Assembly (NCBI GenBank): GCA_902769255.1
Contig: CACXOM010000001.1
Span: 124,001 to 188,000, forward strand
DNA: 64,000 nt
Reading direction: 5' to 3'
Origin: Oscillospiraceae bacterium
GTDB lineage: Bacteria > Bacillota > Clostridia > Oscillospirales > Acutalibacteraceae
Shown here piece after piece: positions 60,757 through 64,000 of the stretch; within the stretch, counting starts at the first letter, position 1, and each line of letters starts with the position of its first letter. The notes beneath the pieces are model-generated. The model made no database searches and was not told the DNA's origin. It worked only from the letters and a program-made list of their open reading frames with translations. The translations under genes and the position numbers were made by a program.

Positions 60757-61862
60757 TTTATGAGGAGCAAAAGCAAAGACTTGTTGCTTTTGAAGATGAA
60801 TTAAAAGACTTAAAAGATGCACTAAATTTAGATGAAGTTAAAAAAGAGCTTTCAGAACTTGAACAAAAACAGGCACAAGAAGGTTTTTGGGACGATGTTG
60901 AAAACTCTAAAAAAGTGCTTAAAAAATCAAGTCATTTAAAAGATACCGTTAAAGGTTATGAAGATTTAAAAAGCGCTTATGACGATACGCTTGTTTTAAT
61001 TGAAATGGCTGATGAGGAAGAAGACGATAGCCTTGTTGATGAAGTTAAATCTGGCGTTGACAAATTTATATCTGACTATGAAAATATGCGCTTATCAACG
61101 CTTTTAAGCGGTGAATATGACGAGAATAACGCAATTTTAACATTCCACGCAGGCGCAGGCGGAACCGAGGCGCAAGATTGGAACGAAATGCTTGTTAGAA
61201 TGTATACTCGCTGGGCTGAACGTCACGGGTTTACTGCTAAAACACTTGACTATCTTGACGGTGATGACGCAGGTTTGAAAAGCGCAGTTGTGCTTGTTGA
61301 GGGTGTAAACGCTTACGGCTATTTAAAAGGTGAAATGGGCGTTCACCGACTTGTAAGAGTGTCGCCGTTTGACTCTTCGGGCAGAAGACACACTTCATTC
61401 GCTTCGCTTGAGGTTATGCCTGAAATTAACGATGATGTTGAGGTTGACATTAACCCCGAAGATTTGAGGGTTGATACCTATCGTTCATCAGGTGCAGGCG
61501 GTCAGCATGTAAACAAAACCTCTTCCGCTATCAGAATTACGCATATTCCTACCGGAATTGTTGTTGCTTGTCAAAATGAGCGTTCACAACACCAAAACCG
61601 TGACCAAGCGATGAAAATGTTAAAATCAAAACTTCTTGAGATTAAAGAGAGAGAACATCTTGATAAAATTGAAGATATTAAGGGTGTTCAAAAAGAAATT
61701 GCTTGGGGTTCGCAAATTCGCTCTTATGTTTTTATGCCTTATACGCTTGCAAAAGACCATAGAACAAATTTTGAAAACGGTAATATCAACGCAGTTATGG
61801 ACGGCGATTTAGACGGCTTTATAAACGCTTATTTAAAAGCAAAATCAAAAGGTGAAATATAA
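60750..61862 (+). CDS. prfB: Peptide chain release factor 2
   Basis: Terminates translation at UGA and UAA. 370 residues in one open frame, so the autoregulatory +1 frameshift found in most bacterial prfB genes is absent: around codon 25 the frame reads LKDALNLDEV with no in-frame UGA. The codon-recognition motif SPF lies in VRVSPFDSSGRRHTSF (about residue 205), and the catalytic GGQ in SSGAGGQHVNKTSSA (about 250). Ribosome binding site GGAGG within the end of prmA. Followed by a strong terminator. Confidence 0.97.
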   Translation: MLIYEEQKQRLVAFEDELKDLKDALNLDEVKKELSELEQKQAQEGFWDDVENSKKVLKKSSHLKDTVKGYEDLKSAYDDTLVLIEMADEEEDDSLVDEVKSGVDKFISDYENMRLSTLLSGEYDENNAILTFHAGAGGTEAQDWNEMLVRMYTRWAERHGFTAKTLDYLDGDDAGLKSAVVLVEGVNAYGYLKGEMGVHRLVRVSPFDSSGRRHTSFASLEVMPEINDDVEVDINPEDLRVDTYRSSGAGGQHVNKTSSAIRITHIPTGIVVACQNERSQHQNRDQAMKMLKSKLLEIKEREHLDKIEDIKGVQKEIAWGSQIRSYVFMPYTLAKDHRTNFENGNINAVMDGDLDGFINAYLKAKSKGEI

Positions 61863-61864
61863 AG

Positions 61865-61892
61865 AAAAAACCGACTGAAAAGTCGGTTTTTT
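61865..61892. terminator. Bidirectional terminator between prfB and the GtrA-like gene
   Basis: AAAAAACCGACT, GAAA tetraloop, AGTCGGTTTTTT: strong in both directions for the converging genes. Confidence 0.94.
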
Positions 61893-61904
61893 GATATAAA
61901 TTTT

Positions 61905-62336
61905 TTATTTTTGTTTTGCTTTAACATTTGTATCAATAGATTTTCCAAAAACAAAATATCGTTGATATAAAAACTCTGTTATAAAGTTCAAAAGCATACA
62001 GATTGCTGTTACGATATATTGGTTCCACAAAAGAATATCAGCAAGATAATGGCCTAACCAAGTTGAAAGCGGTGTGAATACAACATAATAAGCAGCAACT
62101 TTTAACATTGCAATCGGAATGTTATTAGCTGACCTGAATGTAAATTTTCTGTTTAGCGTAAAATTCCACAAAATTGATAAAATAAGTGCTATAAGATATG
62201 ACAATTCCCAAAAAAGTTTTATCAATTCCTTAAGCATTGCAAATGATGTATATTCAATTATTCCTGCGCTGATTGAAAACAGCACAAATCTTAACATTCT
62301 GATAAACTCTGACATATTAACTACTTTTTTACTCAT
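61905..62336 (-). CDS. GtrA-like family membrane protein
   Basis: 143 residues with four hydrophobic helices and the family pattern RFVLFSISAGIIEYTSF, ILWNFTLNRKFTFRS and FLYQRYFVFG. GtrA proteins are proposed to flip or help transfer undecaprenyl-linked sugars in cell surface glycosylation. No glycosyltransferase is adjacent here, so the pathway is unknown. Single-gene unit on the minus strand. Confidence 0.9.
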   Translation of the reverse strand: MSKKVVNMSEFIRMLRFVLFSISAGIIEYTSFAMLKELIKLFWELSYLIALILSILWNFTLNRKFTFRSANNIPIAMLKVAAYYVVFTPLSTWLGHYLADILLWNQYIVTAICMLLNFITEFLYQRYFVFGKSIDTNVKAKQK

Positions 62337-62464
62337 ACTCTGTGTTAATTATAATAAATTCTTTGCGAAAAATCAACCATTTTTTTAAAAATGTTTACCG
62401 CTTATTAACAATTTTTTGGTTTCGTTGTATTATAATAAAAACATCAAAAGAAAGGGTGTTTGTT

Positions 62465-62899
62465 ATGTTTCAAAAATTAATGCAATTTATGTTCGGCAGA
62501 CGTGGAAATGACGAACTGAACATTTGCTTAATTGTGGTTGCGTTAATTTTAGGTTTTTTAAATATTTTCTTTCGAGTATTCGGGCTATTTTTGATTTACA
62601 GAATTATTTATTTAGTTCAACTTTTATTAATAGTTTTGTTTTTTGTAAGATTTCTTTCAAAAAACATTGCCCAAAGGCAAAAAGAAAATGACGCATTTTT
62701 ACGCTTTTTAGCAAAGTTTAAAAAGAGTAATAAAGATGATTATAATACCGTTTATTCAAACGACCCTGTGAAAAAGAACAAGAATTATAAATATTTTAAA
62801 TGTCCTAACTGTACTGCTAAACTTCGTGTGCCGAAAGGCAAAGGAAAAATAACAATTACCTGTCCGAAATGCAGAACAAGTTTTAAAGGAAGGTCATAA
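62465..62899 (+). CDS. Membrane protein with C-terminal zinc ribbon
   Basis: 144 residues. Two hydrophobic segments near the N-terminus (ICLIVVALILGFLNIFF and FLIYRIIYLVQLLLIVLFFV) are followed by a basic region and a C-terminal zinc ribbon FKCPNCTAKLRVPKGKGK...CPKCRTSF, exposed to the cytoplasm by the positive-inside rule. No known function. I start at ATG 62465 after AAAGGGTG, dropping an upstream extension that would cross the promoter region (TATAAT at 62431-62436). Confidence 0.8.
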   Translation: MFQKLMQFMFGRRGNDELNICLIVVALILGFLNIFFRVFGLFLIYRIIYLVQLLLIVLFFVRFLSKNIAQRQKENDAFLRFLAKFKKSNKDDYNTVYSNDPVKKNKNYKYFKCPNCTAKLRVPKGKGKITITCPKCRTSFKGRS

Positions 62900-62917
62900 T
62901 TTTAGGAGGTTAATATA

Positions 62918-63544
62918 ATGAGTCCAAAAAAAGAAGCAAATAAATTATTGGCAAACAGAGTTATTGAAAATATGAAATCTCGCTTTATGGAGGCTTATTA
63001 TTGCGAGAATAAGGAAGAGGCTTTGAAAACCGCACTCGAACTCATTGAAGAGGGTTCAACTGTTTCTTGGGGCGGTACCGCAACCGCTAAAGAAATTGGT
63101 TTGAAACAAGCTTTAAAAGAGGGTAATTATAACGTTCTTGACCGTGAAAATGCAAAAGAGGGGCAAGATGTTGCCAGAGAAGCTTTTTTTGCCGATTATT
63201 ACATAATGAGTTCCAATGCAATTTGCGATGACGGTCAGTTGATTAATATTGACGGCAACGGCAACCGCTGTGCAGCACTTATATTTGGTCCGAAAAATGT
63301 TATTGTTATTGCAGGAATGAACAAGGTTGTTCAAGGTTATGAGCACGCTTTAAACAGAGCAAGAACAGTTGCCGCACCTATTAATGTTCAGCGTTTTGGC
63401 AAGGCAACAGGTTGTTTGAAAACAGGTATTTGTGCTGACTGCAAAACGCCCGAATGTATTTGTTGCAATATTGTTACCACAAGAATTTCACGCCCTGCCG
63501 GCAAAATTAAAGTAATTCTTGTAAATGAAGATTTAGGATTTTAA
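62918..63544 (+). CDS. LUD-domain protein (lactate utilisation LutC/YkgG-like)
   Basis: 208 residues. The LUD fold is indicated by TALELIEEGSTVSWGGTATAKEIGL and GNRCAALIFGPKNVIVIAGMNKVV, as in LutC/YkgG proteins. The C-terminus adds a cysteine cluster, TGCLKTGICADCKTPECICC, which could bind iron-sulfur or zinc. True LutC works with LutA and LutB for L-lactate oxidation, but neither is nearby, so the substrate is open. Ribosome binding site GGAGG. Confidence 0.83.
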   Translation: MSPKKEANKLLANRVIENMKSRFMEAYYCENKEEALKTALELIEEGSTVSWGGTATAKEIGLKQALKEGNYNVLDRENAKEGQDVAREAFFADYYIMSSNAICDDGQLINIDGNGNRCAALIFGPKNVIVIAGMNKVVQGYEHALNRARTVAAPINVQRFGKATGCLKTGICADCKTPECICCNIVTTRISRPAGKIKVILVNEDLGF

Positions 63545-63552
63545 ATAAAACT

Positions 63553-63587
63553 AAAAAAGCTGTGCGTTTCGCACAGCTTTTTTTACT
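63553..63587. terminator. Bidirectional terminator between the LUD gene and spoVAE
   Basis: 14-bp stem AAAAAAGCTGTGCG/CGCACAGCTTTTTT with a TTT loop and T-runs on both strands. Confidence 0.94.
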
Positions 63588-63936
63588 GCGATTTTGATTT
63601 ACAAAACAAAGCGATAATATAAGAAAAAACTATTGCAGCGCAAATTCCGCTTGCAGTTGCGGAAATGCCACCGCTGAATATGCCTAAAAATCCTTCTTCT
63701 AAAACTGCTTTTTCAACGCCTTTTGCAATTGCATAACCAAAACCCGTTAGCGGAACGCTTGCGCCCGCACCTGCAAAATCAATTAAATAATCATAAAGTC
63801 CGATTGCGGTTAAAACTACGCCTGCAACCACATAAGACACCAAAATTCTTGCAGGGGTAAGTTTTGTATAATCAATTAAAAGTTGCCCGATTAGGCAAAA
63901 TAAACCGCCTATTAAAAAAGCCCATAAGTAAACCAT
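63583..63936 (-). CDS. spoVAE: Stage V sporulation protein AE (SpoVAE-type)
   Basis: 117-residue inner membrane protein of the forespore channel that moves dipicolinic acid during sporulation and germination. Hydrophobic helices with FLIGGLFCLIGQLLID at the start, the conserved glycines GAGASVPLTGFGYAIAKG, and GIFSGGISATASGICAAIVF are typical of the SpoVAE (AEb) family. Ribosome binding site AAGGAG. In other spore formers spoVAC and spoVAD lie just upstream; here the 64 bases to the window edge do not show them. Confidence 0.93.
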   Translation of the reverse strand: MVYLWAFLIGGLFCLIGQLLIDYTKLTPARILVSYVVAGVVLTAIGLYDYLIDFAGAGASVPLTGFGYAIAKGVEKAVLEEGFLGIFSGGISATASGICAAIVFSYIIALFCKSKSQ

Positions 63937-64000
63937 TTTAACAACTCCTTTTATTGTTATTTTACTAAATTTTAGGGTCTTTATTCACAAAAAATAATAA

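Noticed and set aside
63937..64000. SigG-type promoter or end of spoVAD upstream of spoVAE
   Set aside because: A TGAATA occurs on the minus strand, but the matching -10 is not convincing and the window ends before any upstream gene can be recognised.
1..64000. Insertion sequences, prophage, CRISPR arrays, defence islands, rRNA
   Set aside because: Read across the window without finding transposase, integrase, Cas, restriction-modification or rRNA sequences; gene content is core chromosomal.

Overview
The window is AT-rich chromosomal DNA of a spore-forming, Gram-positive anaerobe of the class Clostridia, probably near the Ruminococcaceae/Oscillospiraceae. The support is a spoIIAA-spoIIAB-sigF operon, a SigH-like sigma factor, a SpoVAE-type protein, a meso-diaminopimelate-type MurE, a sporulation/division PBP with PASTA domains, rubrerythrin, canonical TTGACA-17-TATAAT promoters, strong GGAGG-type ribosome binding sites and frequent TTG starts. 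I see no insertion sequence, prophage, CRISPR array or rRNA. The placement is inferred from gene content, not from a database match.

Layout. (1) 1-7876 is a nitrogen-assimilation block. A type III glutamine synthetase (cut by the window edge) is divergent from an operon for a split glutamate synthase: glutaminase domain, FMN synthase domain, four-cluster ferredoxin, FAD/NAD(P) oxidoreductase and GXGXG domain. A short type I-like glutamine synthetase and an ANTAR-domain protein follow. Both divergent promoters feed into intrinsic terminators, each overlapped by a small hairpin with the identical hexaloop AAAGGC. This looks like an ANTAR antitermination switch serving both sides. (2) 7965-11166 holds tRNA-Arg(TCT), a phosphohexomutase, a cytidylate-kinase-like protein and rubrerythrin. 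(3) 11255-29391 is mostly on the minus strand: a zinc-ribbon protein, the SigH-like sigma, the spoIIA operon, folC, a YjbR protein, valS, a four-gene operon (glycosyltransferase, cyclophilin, AEC transporter, metallophosphoesterase), a copper ATPase with a CopZ-like C-terminus, and an MMPL exporter operon facing a TetR regulator.

(4) 29577-46602 is on the plus strand: tetR, rplS with a structured leader, lepB, rbgA, rnhB, yraN, a dipeptidase, thrC, a phosphoesterase, tig, clpP, clpX, comEC, holA, rnmV, uvrC, rsmD and coaD. (5) 46608-59744 has a coiled-coil protein and then the division and cell wall cluster mraZ, rsmH, ftsL, pbp, murE, mraY, ftsW, murG, murA, ftsQ, ftsZ. murD, murF and ftsA are absent from their usual places. 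(6) 59821-64000 has prmA, prfB, a GtrA-like protein, a membrane zinc-ribbon protein, a LUD-domain protein and spoVAE.

The most interesting regions are the paired attenuators at 801-1017 with their presumed regulator at 7292-7876, the possible two-product copA/copZ gene, the ComEC protein whose metallo-beta-lactamase domain has lost its metal ligands, and a hairpin that would bury the murA ribosome binding site.
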